A stretch of 64,000 nt of DNA from Clostridia bacterium. Its GTDB lineage: Bacteria; Bacillota; Clostridia; Lachnospirales; Lachnospiraceae. The notes under the pieces are model-generated. The model was given only the letters and a program-made list of their open reading frames with translations. It ran no database searches and was not told the origin of the DNA. Below, piece after piece: positions 43,355 through 51,363 of the stretch. Made by a program: the position numbers and the translations under genes. Where the stretch lies: the NCBI GenBank assembly GCA_910576325.1, contig CAJTIM010000005.1:163361-227360 (forward strand). Direction: 5' to 3'. Position 1 is the stretch's first letter. Each line of letters opens with the position of its first letter.

Positions 43355-44035
43355 ATGAAACCATGTATGGAGCGTATTTATAATGGGATATTAAAGGAAA
43401 ATCCGGCACTGGTGCTGATGCTCGGCATGTGTCCCACCCTGGCGGTTACTACCTCGGCGGTGAATGGGTTCGGTATGGGAGTGTCTACCCTGGCGGTGCT
43501 GGTGGTGTCCAATTTGGTGATTTCCCTTCTTAGGAAGGTGATTCCCGACGAGGTTCGGCTTCCGGCTTATATTGTAATTGTGGCTTCCCTGGTTACGGTG
43601 GTGGAGCTTTTGACAGAGGCTTATGTTCCGGCGCTTTACAGCGCTCTTGGAATCTACATTCCTCTGATTGTGGTGAATTGTATTATTCTGGGAAGGGCGG
43701 AGGCGTTTGCCTCTAAGAATCCGCCTGTGCTCTCTGCTATGGACGGCGTGGGAATGGGGCTTGGCTTTACCATTGCTCTGACGGTGATTGGGCTTGTCCG
43801 GGAGCTTTTGGGGGCGGGGACGGCCTTTGGCTTTGAAGTGATGCCGGAGTCCTTTCCTCCGATTGCCATCTTTATCAAAGCGCCGGGGGCGTTTCTGGTG
43901 CTGATGATTATTATTATGATCATGAATGCGATACATATCAATACACGGGCAAATAAGGTGGTGGAGGGCTGTGACGGCTGCTGCGCGTCATGTGCAAAGT
44001 CCTGTGATACAGAGGAAGGGGGAGAGGAAAAATGA
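43355..44035 (+). CDS. rnfE: Rnf complex subunit RnfE
   Basis: This 226-residue membrane subunit has about six helices, NPALVLMLGMCPTLAVTTSAVNG at the start and IIVNCIILGRAEAFASKN in the middle, conserved Cys-containing segments that bind the membrane 2Fe-2S cluster with RnfA. The C-terminal tail is unusual: after KVVEGC it has four more Cys in about 15 residues (GCDGCCASCAKSC). It overlaps rnfA by 4 bases (ATGA). Confidence 0.94.
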   Translation: MKPCMERIYNGILKENPALVLMLGMCPTLAVTTSAVNGFGMGVSTLAVLVVSNLVISLLRKVIPDEVRLPAYIVIVASLVTVVELLTEAYVPALYSALGIYIPLIVVNCIILGRAEAFASKNPPVLSAMDGVGMGLGFTIALTVIGLVRELLGAGTAFGFEVMPESFPPIAIFIKAPGAFLVLMIIIMIMNAIHINTRANKVVEGCDGCCASCAKSCDTEEGGEEK

Positions 44036-44607
44036 CTTCGCTGATTATGATTGTGATTTCTACGGCGCTGATTAACAATGTGGTGCTGAACCAGTTTTTG
44101 GGCATCTGTTCCTTCCTGGGAGTATCCAGACAGATTAAGACCTCCGCAAGCCTGGGGGGAGCGGTTATTTTTGTCATTACGATTTCCTCTGCGGTGGCGA
44201 GCCTTTTGTATGACTTTGTTCTGGTTCCGCTGAACCTTACATATCTTAAGACTATTGTATTTATTCTGGTGATTGCGGCGCTGGTGCAGCTGGTGGAGAT
44301 GTTTTTGAAAAAGACTTCGCGGGCCGTTTACCAGGCTTTGGGTATTTATCTGCCTTTGATTACAACCAACTGTGCGGTCCTGGGTGTGGCCTTAACGAAT
44401 GTGCAGAATGGATTTAATTTGTTGGAAAGTGTTTTGGCCGGCTTTGGAACGGCGGTTGGATATACGGTTGCCATTGTGCTTCTGGCCGGTATCCGGGAAC
44501 GGATTGACGAGGACGCGATTCCGGCGCCCTTGCGGGGAGCACCCATAGTACTGCTGTGCGCTGTGCTGATGGCGATTGCGTTTATGGGATTTGGGGGATT
44601 GTCGTAG
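44032..44607 (+). CDS. rnfA: Rnf complex subunit RnfA
   Basis: This 191-residue membrane subunit is homologous to RnfE with inverted topology: LINNVVLNQFLGICSFLGVS and YLPLITTNCAVLGVAL are the conserved Cys regions. It is coupled to rnfE by overlap. The TAG stop at 44605-44607 touches the first base of the 117-bp hairpin array that separates it from rnfB. Confidence 0.95.
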   Translation: MTSLIMIVISTALINNVVLNQFLGICSFLGVSRQIKTSASLGGAVIFVITISSAVASLLYDFVLVPLNLTYLKTIVFILVIAALVQLVEMFLKKTSRAVYQALGIYLPLITTNCAVLGVALTNVQNGFNLLESVLAGFGTAVGYTVAIVLLAGIRERIDEDAIPAPLRGAPIVLLCAVLMAIAFMGFGGLS

Positions 44608-44876
44608 CGGCTTTGCCCTTTAGTGCCGTCGCGCAGCGACCAGGCAAAGTCGCAAAGACGCACGAGAGGAACTTTCATGAGGTCCTTTCGAATGAAAGTT
44701 TCTCTCAATACCAGTGCGTCGAAGCGACTTTGCCCTTTAGTGCCGTCGCGCAGCGACCAGGCAAAGTCGCAAAGACGCACGAGAGGAACTTTTATGAGTG
44801 CTTTTCGAATAAAAGTTTCTCTCAATACCAGTGTGTCGAAGCGACTTTGCCCTTTAGTGCCGTCGCGCAGCGACTT
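44607..44876 (+). repeat. 117-bp tandem hairpin array between rnfA and rnfB (2.3 units)
   Basis: CTTTGCCCTTTAGTGCC recurs at 44611, 44728 and 44845, an exact 117-base period with nearly identical units. Each unit holds hairpin 1 (GCGACTTTGCC with GGCAAAGTCGC, enclosing the palindrome GTCGCGCAGCGAC) and hairpin 2 (GACGCACGAGAGGAACTTTCAT with ATGAAAGTTTCTCT...GTGCGTC). The third unit stops after the palindrome, so the closing arm of hairpin 1 is absent, and AGGAGG of rnfB follows after seven bases. Unrelated in sequence to the 106-bp family but the same design. Confidence 0.92.
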
Positions 44877-44893
44877 TAAATAGGAGGATAAGG

Positions 44894-45682
44894 ATGCAGG
44901 GAATTGTAATAGCTACTCTCATTGTGGGAGTGATCGGGCTTTTGATAGGCGCCGCTTTAGTGGCCGCCGGGAAAAAGTTTTATGTGGAGGTTGACGAGAG
45001 AGAAGCGCTTGTACGGGAATGTCTGCCGGGGAACAACTGCGGCGGCTGCGGTCAGGCCGGTTGTGACGCGGCTGCGGCTGCTATTGTAAATGGAGAGGCG
45101 GAAGTAAATGTATGTCCCGTCTGCAATGAAAAGGCCATTCAGGAAATCAGTGCGATTATGGGAGTGGACGGCGTTCAGACCGTGAAGAAGAGAGCCTTTG
45201 TCCGCTGTGCCGGAACCTGTGAGAAAACTTTCGTGAAATGTAATTATGTGGGAATCCGCGACTGCCGATCAGCAGTTTTGTCCGGTCTGTCCGTCTGGGA
45301 ATGTGATTATGGTTGTCTCGGCTTTGGCTCCTGTGTGGAAGCCTGTGCCTTTGATGCCATTCATGTAAAAGACGGCGCGGCAGTTGTGGACCCGGACAAA
45401 TGCACGGGCTGCGGCCGCTGTGCCTCCGTTTGCCCTAAAAATCTGATTGAGCTGATTCGAAGCGACGCAAAAGCGGCCGTTGCCTGCTCCAGCAAGGCAA
45501 GAGGGCCGGAGGTTAAAAAGGCATGTTCTGCCGGCTGCATCGGCTGTAAGCTCTGTACAAAACAGTGTGAGGCGGAAGCGATTCAGGTGGAGAATAACCT
45601 GGCCGGCATTGATTATGATAAATGCGTGGGCTGTGAGAAATGTATGGAGAAGTGTCCGGCAAAGGCCATTGTGCGGCCGTAG
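44894..45682 (+). CDS. rnfB: Rnf complex subunit RnfB
   Basis: A 262-residue ferredoxin-like subunit that takes electrons from ferredoxin. N-terminal membrane helix (IVIATLIVGVIGLLIGAAL), the 4Fe-4S motif CLPGNNCGGCGQAGCD, then several cluster motifs (CTGCGRCASVCP, CIGCKLCTKQCE, CVGCEKCMEKCP). ATG 44894 has a strong AGGAGG. Last gene of the operon; the hairpin array just upstream may set its expression separately from rnfA. Confidence 0.96.
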   Translation: MQGIVIATLIVGVIGLLIGAALVAAGKKFYVEVDEREALVRECLPGNNCGGCGQAGCDAAAAAIVNGEAEVNVCPVCNEKAIQEISAIMGVDGVQTVKKRAFVRCAGTCEKTFVKCNYVGIRDCRSAVLSGLSVWECDYGCLGFGSCVEACAFDAIHVKDGAAVVDPDKCTGCGRCASVCPKNLIELIRSDAKAAVACSSKARGPEVKKACSAGCIGCKLCTKQCEAEAIQVENNLAGIDYDKCVGCEKCMEKCPAKAIVRP

Positions 45683-45882
45683 TTATTTACGCAATTGTAC
45701 TGACTGTGGGGCGAAAAGAAGCCGAGTACGCCTTGCACAAGTACTTACAGGTTTATAACCATGCTGATAGCTGATAGAGGCCGATGTTTGTGCATTGGTG
45801 TATAAAGCTTTATTGTGGTGCTTATGTAGGGGATGCTTGATTAAAATATCTTTAATAAAGCATGAAAGGAGAAAACTATTTT

Positions 45883-46368
45883 ATGGGTAAAAATTTTCAA
45901 TATACGAAACAATTCGTTTTTTATACTGACAAAGAAATTGAAGAACGGTTAGATAAGTCTGATTATAAAGATTCGTATAAATGGTTTGATACTGACATAC
46001 CAGCTGATAACCCAGAGTTAATTAGACCTAGTAATAGTTTTGAAAATAAGCTTGCTGAAGCACAAATATTTTATTTTGCATATATAAAATTTTTCAAAAA
46101 GAATAATCAATTATATGGGATTGTTGCAGGTAAAACAAAGTCTAAATTGGTTAATAGAACTTCTGATGTGAATTTTACGAAAAATTTAAAATATGCACCT
46201 AAAACCAAATGGAATGCAAAAGAATTTCTTGTTTTGAGTAATCTTGAGTGGGAAAAAAGTAAAATTTTAATAATTATTCCAAAACAAATCGAAGTTGGAT
46301 TAAAAGAGAAAGAAGCAAAACAAGTAGAAAATTGGTTGCAAAAAGAATTTAATTTATTCGGCAGTTGA
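45883..46368 (+). CDS. AT-rich orphan gene, unknown function
   Basis: About 161 residues from ATG 45883 (AGGAG 11 bases upstream; ATG 45862 is in frame but has no site). Lys/Asn/Phe-rich, soluble, with codon use far more AT-rich than all neighbours, which suggests recent transfer. The core YGIVAGKTKSKLV and the C-terminal AKQVENWLQKEFNLF are distinctive but I do not recognise the family. It lies just before a toxin-antitoxin pair and may belong to the same accessory insertion between rnfB and asd. Confidence 0.7.
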   Translation: MGKNFQYTKQFVFYTDKEIEERLDKSDYKDSYKWFDTDIPADNPELIRPSNSFENKLAEAQIFYFAYIKFFKKNNQLYGIVAGKTKSKLVNRTSDVNFTKNLKYAPKTKWNAKEFLVLSNLEWEKSKILIIIPKQIEVGLKEKEAKQVENWLQKEFNLFGS

Positions 46369-46511
46369 TATTGAAAGCGGTTAGTTTTAGAATTAGCTGT
46401 TTTCTTTCTGAAAAATATAAGGTTAATGCAGTACTTGATATTTGCCAAAAACAGCATATAATAAACTTAGCTAAGATAGCTAAAGGCGCTGACTGGAATG
46501 GAGGTATCATT

Positions 46512-46754
46512 TTGACACAGGTAAATATGCTAGAAGCCAAGACGGATTTATCAAAACTGGTAAGAATGCTTGAAACAAAAGAAGAGGATGTTATTTATCT
46601 GGCAAGGAACGGAACGGCTGTTGTGCAGATGACGCTGATCCCAAAGTCTTCCTGTCAGAAGCGCATCGGCGCGGCAGAGGGAAAATTCAAGATTCCGGAC
46701 GAGTTTGATGCATGGGATAAAGAGATTGAAGAGATGTTTGGAGGAGAGATATGA
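46512..46754 (+). CDS. Antitoxin, Phd/YefM type
   Basis: 80 residues from TTG 46512 with GGAGG seven bases upstream. The frame is open further upstream to 46365, but that part is AT-rich and unlike the family. The Phd/YefM N-terminus is clear: TQVNMLEAKTDLSKLVRMLETKEEDVIYLARNGTAVVQMTLIP, the DNA-binding dimer fold. The C-terminus (FDAWDKEIEEMFGGEI) would wrap the toxin. It overlaps the toxin gene by 4 bases (ATGA). Confidence 0.9.
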   Translation: MTQVNMLEAKTDLSKLVRMLETKEEDVIYLARNGTAVVQMTLIPKSSCQKRIGAAEGKFKIPDEFDAWDKEIEEMFGGEI

Positions 46755-47155
46755 ATATTTTATTAGATACACATATTCTTCTCTGGGCGCTTTCCAATGA
46801 TGACAGACTGCCGGGAAAAGCGAGAAAACTGATTGAAAACACCGAAAACAGAATTTACTATAGCCTTATTTCTTTGTGGGAGGTAGAATTAAAGCACCTG
46901 GCGCACCCGGATGCGATGCCGGTTTGCGCGAAAGAAATTTCGGAATACTGCAGACAGTCGGGGTATCAGAAGCTGTTGGTCAGGGAGAATCATATTTTTG
47001 CTTTGGCAGGATTAAACCGAAAGGAGAATGCTTCGCCTCACAAAGATCTCTTTGATCGGATGCTTATATGTCAGGCATCCGTGGAAAATATGGTTTTTAT
47101 GACTCATGATTCCCTTATTCCGGATTATGATGCCCTATGTATTTTGGCCGTATAA
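46751..47155 (+). CDS. PIN-domain toxin (VapC-like)
   Basis: A 134-residue PIN-domain ribonuclease: N-terminal acidic motif LLDTHILLWAL, the Glu in SLWEVELK and the C-terminal acidic cluster DLFDRMLICQA with THDSLIPDY. Such toxins cleave RNA and are held in check by the antitoxin encoded just before. The 4-base overlap fits a coupled type II module. The region 47156-47332 after it holds the asd promoter. Confidence 0.92.
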   Translation: MNILLDTHILLWALSNDDRLPGKARKLIENTENRIYYSLISLWEVELKHLAHPDAMPVCAKEISEYCRQSGYQKLLVRENHIFALAGLNRKENASPHKDLFDRMLICQASVENMVFMTHDSLIPDYDALCILAV

Positions 47156-47194
47156 TTTTGCGGTTCATTTTGTGATTTCTGAGAAAATAAATAC

Positions 47195-47223
47195 TTGCAT
47201 TTTCCCTAAAAATGCGATAGGAT
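47195..47223 (+). promoter_or_regulatory. Promoter upstream of asd
   Basis: TTGCAT (47195-47200), 17 bases, then TAGGAT (47218-47223). It lies about 110 bases before asd. The frame across 47106-47336 is probably not a gene. Confidence 0.45.
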
Positions 47224-47332
47224 ACATAGAAAAAAGGCGGTTATGCAGGGAAGCTCAGGCAGATTCCATTATCCGGGCTGCCGCGGATTCCGGATACCGC
47301 ACATCAGAGGAATTAAGAGGAGAATATGAAAA

Positions 47333-48421
47333 ATGAGTGACAGATTGAGAGTTGGAATCTTAGGAGGCACCGGAATGGTGGGACAGCGTTTTATTTCCCT
47401 GCTGGAGAATCATCCCTGGTTTGAGGTTGTTGTGATTGCGGCAAGTCCGAGAAGCGCCGGAAAGACCTACGAGGAGGCCGTAGGAGGACGCTGGAAGATG
47501 GATACCCCTATGCCGGAGTCCGTAAAGAAGCTTATTGTTATGAATGTAAATGAGGTGGAAAAGGTCGCCGCAGAGGTAGACTTTGTATTCAGCGCCGTTG
47601 ATATGACCAAGGATGAGATCAAAGCCATTGAGGAGGCATACGCAAAAACCGAGACACCGGTGGTTTCCAACAACAGCGCTCACCGCTGGACGCCGGATGT
47701 ACCTATGATCATTCCCGAGATCAATCCTGAGCATGTGAAGATTATCGAGGAGCAGAAGAAGCGTCTGGGAACAAAGAGAGGCTTTATTGCCGTGAAGCCC
47801 AATTGCTCCATTCAGTCTTATACTCCGGCATTGAAGGCATGGGAGGAGTTCGAGCCTTATGAGGTGGTGGCAACTACATATCAGGCGATTTCCGGAGCCG
47901 GAAAGACCTTTAAGGATTGGCCGGAAATGGTGGAAAACGTGATTCCCTATATCGGCGGAGAGGAAGAGAAGAGCGAGAAAGAGCCTTTGCGTGTTCTTGG
48001 AACCTGTGAGGACGGCGAGATCAAGCTTGCCAAGGAGCCGGTTATCACCTGTCAGTGCATCCGTGTTCCCGTGCTGAACGGCCATACGGCGGCTGTATTT
48101 GTAAAGTTCCGCAAAAAGGTGACAAAGGAGCAGTTGATTGAGAAGCTTACGAGCTACCGCGGACTGCCCCAGGAGCTTGAGCTGCCCAGCGCTCCGAAGC
48201 AATTTATTCAGTATATGGAAGAGGATAACCGTCCCCAGGTGAAGCTGGATGTGGACTTTGAGAAAGGCATGGGCATTTCCATCGGAAGAATCCGGGAGGA
48301 TCATGTCTATGACTGGAAGTTTGTGGGTCTTTCCCACAACACCGTCCGCGGCGCGGCCGGCGGCTCCGTGCTCTGTGCGGAATTTCTGAAGGCACAGGGG
48401 TATATTGGGGCGAAAGGCTAG
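47333..48421 (+). CDS. asd: Aspartate-semialdehyde dehydrogenase
   Basis: A 362-residue enzyme reducing aspartyl phosphate to aspartate semialdehyde for lysine, methionine, threonine and diaminopimelate synthesis. NADP-binding start VGILGGTGMVGQRFI; catalytic Cys in VKPNCSIQSYTPALKA; SGAGKTFKDWPEM and the late His region GLSHNTVRGAAGGSVL. The spelling resembles the archaeal/fungal-like class found in some Clostridia rather than the enterobacterial type. AGGAG lies 11 bases before ATG. Confidence 0.95.
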   Translation: MSDRLRVGILGGTGMVGQRFISLLENHPWFEVVVIAASPRSAGKTYEEAVGGRWKMDTPMPESVKKLIVMNVNEVEKVAAEVDFVFSAVDMTKDEIKAIEEAYAKTETPVVSNNSAHRWTPDVPMIIPEINPEHVKIIEEQKKRLGTKRGFIAVKPNCSIQSYTPALKAWEEFEPYEVVATTYQAISGAGKTFKDWPEMVENVIPYIGGEEEKSEKEPLRVLGTCEDGEIKLAKEPVITCQCIRVPVLNGHTAAVFVKFRKKVTKEQLIEKLTSYRGLPQELELPSAPKQFIQYMEEDNRPQVKLDVDFEKGMGISIGRIREDHVYDWKFVGLSHNTVRGAAGGSVLCAEFLKAQGYIGAKG

Positions 48422-48443
48422 AACCGGAAATTGGAGAATAATT

Positions 48444-49370
48444 GTGAAACAGTTAAAGTGGGATTCTATGAAAATGGTCATTTCCGTCGCAGGAATGACC
48501 ATTTGCCTGTTATGCGGATGCTTGCAGGATAAAAATGAAGAGAAAAGACAGCCGGAGCAGGAAACAGATCAGGAATATGCCGAATCGGGAAATGCCGGAC
48601 CGGAGGAGTTGGAAACCTGGAGAGCGGCAGAGCAGCAGGAACAGGAAGAACTGCCGGGCGGGGAGGATTCCGAAAGCGTCTTCCGGCCTGAGCCGGCGGA
48701 AACGGAAGAGGAAGAGAATGAGCCGGACTACCGCACCTGCATGTCCGGAACGGTTGTGGAGCAGGAACTGACCCGGGAAGAGGTTTCGACCCTTTTTTAT
48801 GCGCAGGAGATACCGGAGGAGGTATTTGCCCGGATGGATGGTGTTTCCTATGTGGAAAATGAGGATATCGCCTTAGAAGATCTGCGTTACCTGCGGCTTT
48901 TGTATGTGGGCTTTGATGAGCAGACTCACGTAGGGGAGCTGATCGTTCATGTATCCATTGCGGATACGATTCTGGAGATTTTTCAAACCCTTTATGAAAG
49001 CGGCTACCAGATTGAAAAGATGCGCCTGATTGATGATTATGACGGAGATGATCACGCCTCCCTTCTGGACAATAATACATCGGCCTTTAATTATCGGGTA
49101 GTGGAGGGGAGTAAGAAGCTTTCCCGTCATGCATACGGCCTTGCCATTGATATTAATCCTTTTTACAATCCTTATGTGACTTATCCCGGCGGTGTGGAGC
49201 ATATTTCTCCCGAAGGAAGCGAGCCTTACGCGGATCGGGAGGCGGATTTTCCTCACAAGATTGGAAAGGACGGGGATCTGTGCTGGCAGCTCTTTTCCGA
49301 GCGTGGCTTTACCTGGGGAGGAGATTGGAAGAGCTTGAAGGATTATCAGCATTTTCAGATTTCGGAGTAA
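48444..49370 (+). CDS. Lipoprotein-like M15 peptidase (D-Ala-D-Ala carboxypeptidase family)
   Basis: About 308 residues from GTG 48444 (GGAG eight bases upstream); the longer frame from 48405 overlaps asd. The N-terminal helix ends in a lipobox-like LLCGC. An acidic, Glu-rich linker runs to about residue 110. The C-terminal domain has M15-type zinc motifs SKKLSRHAYGLAIDINPF and WGGDWKSLKDYQHFQI. Probably cleaves peptidoglycan cross-links or terminal residues outside the membrane. Second M15 enzyme in the window after 28746. Confidence 0.85.
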   Translation: MKQLKWDSMKMVISVAGMTICLLCGCLQDKNEEKRQPEQETDQEYAESGNAGPEELETWRAAEQQEQEELPGGEDSESVFRPEPAETEEEENEPDYRTCMSGTVVEQELTREEVSTLFYAQEIPEEVFARMDGVSYVENEDIALEDLRYLRLLYVGFDEQTHVGELIVHVSIADTILEIFQTLYESGYQIEKMRLIDDYDGDDHASLLDNNTSAFNYRVVEGSKKLSRHAYGLAIDINPFYNPYVTYPGGVEHISPEGSEPYADREADFPHKIGKDGDLCWQLFSERGFTWGGDWKSLKDYQHFQISE

Positions 49371-49416
49371 AGAGATGGAAAACAGTGTGTAAGGGTTTTT
49401 GAGGAAGGAGGGGCCG

Positions 49417-50265
49417 GTGAAGAAAAAAATTGTTTTTGTATCCGTGCTTTTGGGGTTGCTGCTGATATTGCTGGCAGCATTTGATACAAGACTTAAGGTC
49501 AGAAGTTATACCGTTTGTTCGGATAAAATAAGCGCTTCGATTCGTATAGTTCTGATAACGGATCTGCATTCCTGCAAATACGGGGAGGAGCAAAGAACGC
49601 TTATTGAAGCCATTGACAGGCAGAAGCCGGATGTCATTTTGCTGGGCGGCGATATCTGTGATGATAAGATTCCGAATGATAATACGGAAGCTCTTTTAAA
49701 AGGAATTGCAGATCATTATCCCTGCTATTATGTGACAGGAAATCATGAGTATTGGAGCAATCGGATTGAGGATATTCTGGATTTGTTTCGTGCCTATGGA
49801 GTGACTGTTTTGAGCGGGACGAGTGATATCATAGAGCTTCGCGGCCAGCACATAAATATCTGCGGGATTTCCGATCCGGATGTTATAAGATATACGGATT
49901 CGGATGTGGGATCGGAGGAGCAGCTTCAAGCTTTGGAGCGTGTGTCCGGCAACGGGCTTTATACAATTTTGCTGGCCCATCGGCCGGAATGGATAGATGT
50001 TTATGGAGATTATGATTTTGATCTGGTTCTGTCCGGCCATGCACACGGAGGACAATGGCGGCTTCCGGGGCTTATCAACGGTGTGTTTGCTCCGGATCAG
50101 GGCGTCTTTCCAAAGTATGCCGGAGGAAGCTATACGGCTGAGAATTTGACTATGATTGTAAGCCGCGGACTGGCAAGGGAGAGTACGTCTGTTCCGAGGA
50201 TTTTCAACCGGCCGGAGCTGGTTGTGGTGGATTTGGAGCCGATAGAGTCAGATGTCGTAAAATAG
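49417..50265 (+). CDS. Membrane-associated metallophosphoesterase (YaeI/YkuE-like)
   Basis: About 282 residues from GTG 49417 (AAGGAGG site; TTG 49399 in frame). One N-terminal membrane helix (IVFVSVLLGLLLILLAAF), then a calcineurin-like domain: ITDLHS, LLGGDICDD, VTGNHEYW, LAHRPEW and LSGHAHGGQW, the full set of metal ligands. Such proteins act on lipid-linked phosphates such as UDP-diacylglucosamine or similar; the exact substrate is unknown. Confidence 0.9.
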   Translation: MKKKIVFVSVLLGLLLILLAAFDTRLKVRSYTVCSDKISASIRIVLITDLHSCKYGEEQRTLIEAIDRQKPDVILLGGDICDDKIPNDNTEALLKGIADHYPCYYVTGNHEYWSNRIEDILDLFRAYGVTVLSGTSDIIELRGQHINICGISDPDVIRYTDSDVGSEEQLQALERVSGNGLYTILLAHRPEWIDVYGDYDFDLVLSGHAHGGQWRLPGLINGVFAPDQGVFPKYAGGSYTAENLTMIVSRGLARESTSVPRIFNRPELVVVDLEPIESDVVK

Positions 50266-50318
50266 CTAAGATGTGCGGATAAAACCTGTTGAAATTTTGA
50301 AAAATTGCTTGCAGGGCT

Positions 50319-50377
50319 GCCCTAACGTATGATAGGATAAACCTATCCGTTAGGGCAGTTCGCCGTTTTCCCATTTT
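50319..50377. repeat. Left direct repeat flanking the protease cassette
   Basis: The 50-base segment 50328-50377 matches 51236-51285 at 46 of 50 positions, including GGCAGTTCGCCGTTTTCCC. Here it also forms a nested hairpin: GCCCTAACG with CGTTAGGGC outside and GATAGG with CCTATC inside. The pair brackets the two-gene cassette 50474-51207. Either a duplicated terminator-like element or cassette ends. Confidence 0.7.
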
Positions 50378-50473
50378 ACCAATTAAGTGTTGTGGAAAAG
50401 AGTATAATATTTATTCATTCAATTCAGGGGTAGGAATTAAGTGAAGAATCATGTGAGGAAGGAGAAAGGATAT

Positions 50474-50734
50474 ATGGCAACAGAGGAAAGGAAGGTATTC
50501 TGCAATATCAGTGAGATTCAGATGGGTATGTTGGTCAATCAAAAGCAGTTAAGAAATATTTATGGGTATCATATCGTTTTAACGGGCGTAAAAATAACTC
50601 AAAATATAATCACAGGCATTGTTTCGTTTATAGGTAAGGAATTGAATGTGGAATCAAACAGATTGGAAAAACCTGTCTTTGATTTTTATCAGGATCTTAC
50701 GGAAATGGAGGAAGGTGTGCACTATGACGAATAG
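50474..50734 (+). CDS. Small protein partner of the retropepsin-like gene, unknown
   Basis: 86 residues from ATG 50474 (GGAGAAAGG site; GTG 50441 in frame). Soluble, with NISEIQMGMLVNQKQLRNIYGYHIVLTG and ending EEGVHYDE. No family recognised. The next gene starts inside its last codons (TATGACGAATAG), so the two would be co-translated. Possibly a substrate, inhibitor or targeting partner for the protease; this is inference from position only. Confidence 0.65.
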   Translation: MATEERKVFCNISEIQMGMLVNQKQLRNIYGYHIVLTGVKITQNIITGIVSFIGKELNVESNRLEKPVFDFYQDLTEMEEGVHYDE

Positions 50735-51207
50735 CTATATAAAAGTTTAAAATTGATACTGGATGCAGCAAGACTTGTGTTCCTATAAAAAGATTAGGTG
50801 TGGACAATAACATGGCATTGGAATTAAAGCAGCAGGCATTGCGAAATGGCGTAAGGTATGTGAGAAGTTATGGAATAAGTGATACATCAGAAACAAGAGA
50901 AAAGGACAGTTGGTTAATAAAGAATGACAAAGCTATAGATTGTAAAGCACTGAAATTTTATCATTTAGTCGAGGACTGGGAATTAAGCCAATTTCATATC
51001 GGAAATGCTATAATTGGGATAAACTATGATCGAACAAGCAATATTTTACTGGGGATGGATATTTTGAAGGATTGGGACATCCATATTGGAAAATCAGCTG
51101 TTACAGGTGTAATAACCTTTCTTGGCTGCCCGAAAAATGAAATAAATCCGGGATACATTCAGGCGTTGGAGGAAGAATTTTTGCTTTATACGAAAAAAGC
51201 GTGTTAA
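50724..51207 (+). pseudogene. Retropepsin-like aspartic protease gene with a +1 frameshift
   Basis: ATG 50724 (GGAAGG eight bases upstream) reads MTNSYIKV then TAA at 50748. Deleting one T from the TTT at 50746-50748 lets the frame run on as VKIDTGCSKTCVPIKRLG through to 51207, 160 residues. DTG-C-S is the catalytic aspartate motif of retropepsin-like proteases, and NILLGMDILKDW is the matching hydrophobic-Gly element. Downstream codons stay open and well kept, so the lesion is recent, a programmed +1 shift, or a sequencing error. Confidence 0.75.
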
Positions 51208-51235
51208 TCTTAGTTTTTGTATAATTACACATACA

Positions 51236-51285
51236 TATGATAGGATAATCCTGTCTGTCAGGGCAGTTCGCCGTTTTCCCATTTT
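51236..51285. repeat. Right direct repeat flanking the protease cassette
   Basis: Matches 50328-50377 at 46 of 50 positions. It keeps GATAGG/CCTGTC pairing, but the outer GCCCTAACG arm seen at the left copy is missing. Distance between copies 908 bases. Confidence 0.7.
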
Positions 51286-51363
51286 TACTTGACAGAAGAA
51301 GAAAAATATAATAGTATAGTAACCAGAAAACGAACAAACATTCGGAAAATGTATGTTTGGTGC

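Noticed and set aside
44607..44876. Possible CRISPR array or protein-coding tandem repeat
   Set aside because: Units are 117 bases and contiguous without variable spacers; each is built of hairpins. The open frames across it are by-products of the exact period and lack a proper start.
47106..47336. 76-codon frame between the PIN toxin and asd
   Set aside because: No ribosome site, starts inside the toxin gene and covers the asd promoter; composition changes midway.
47360..48502. 380-codon minus-strand frame over asd
   Set aside because: Antisense shadow of asd, which has all catalytic motifs on the plus strand.
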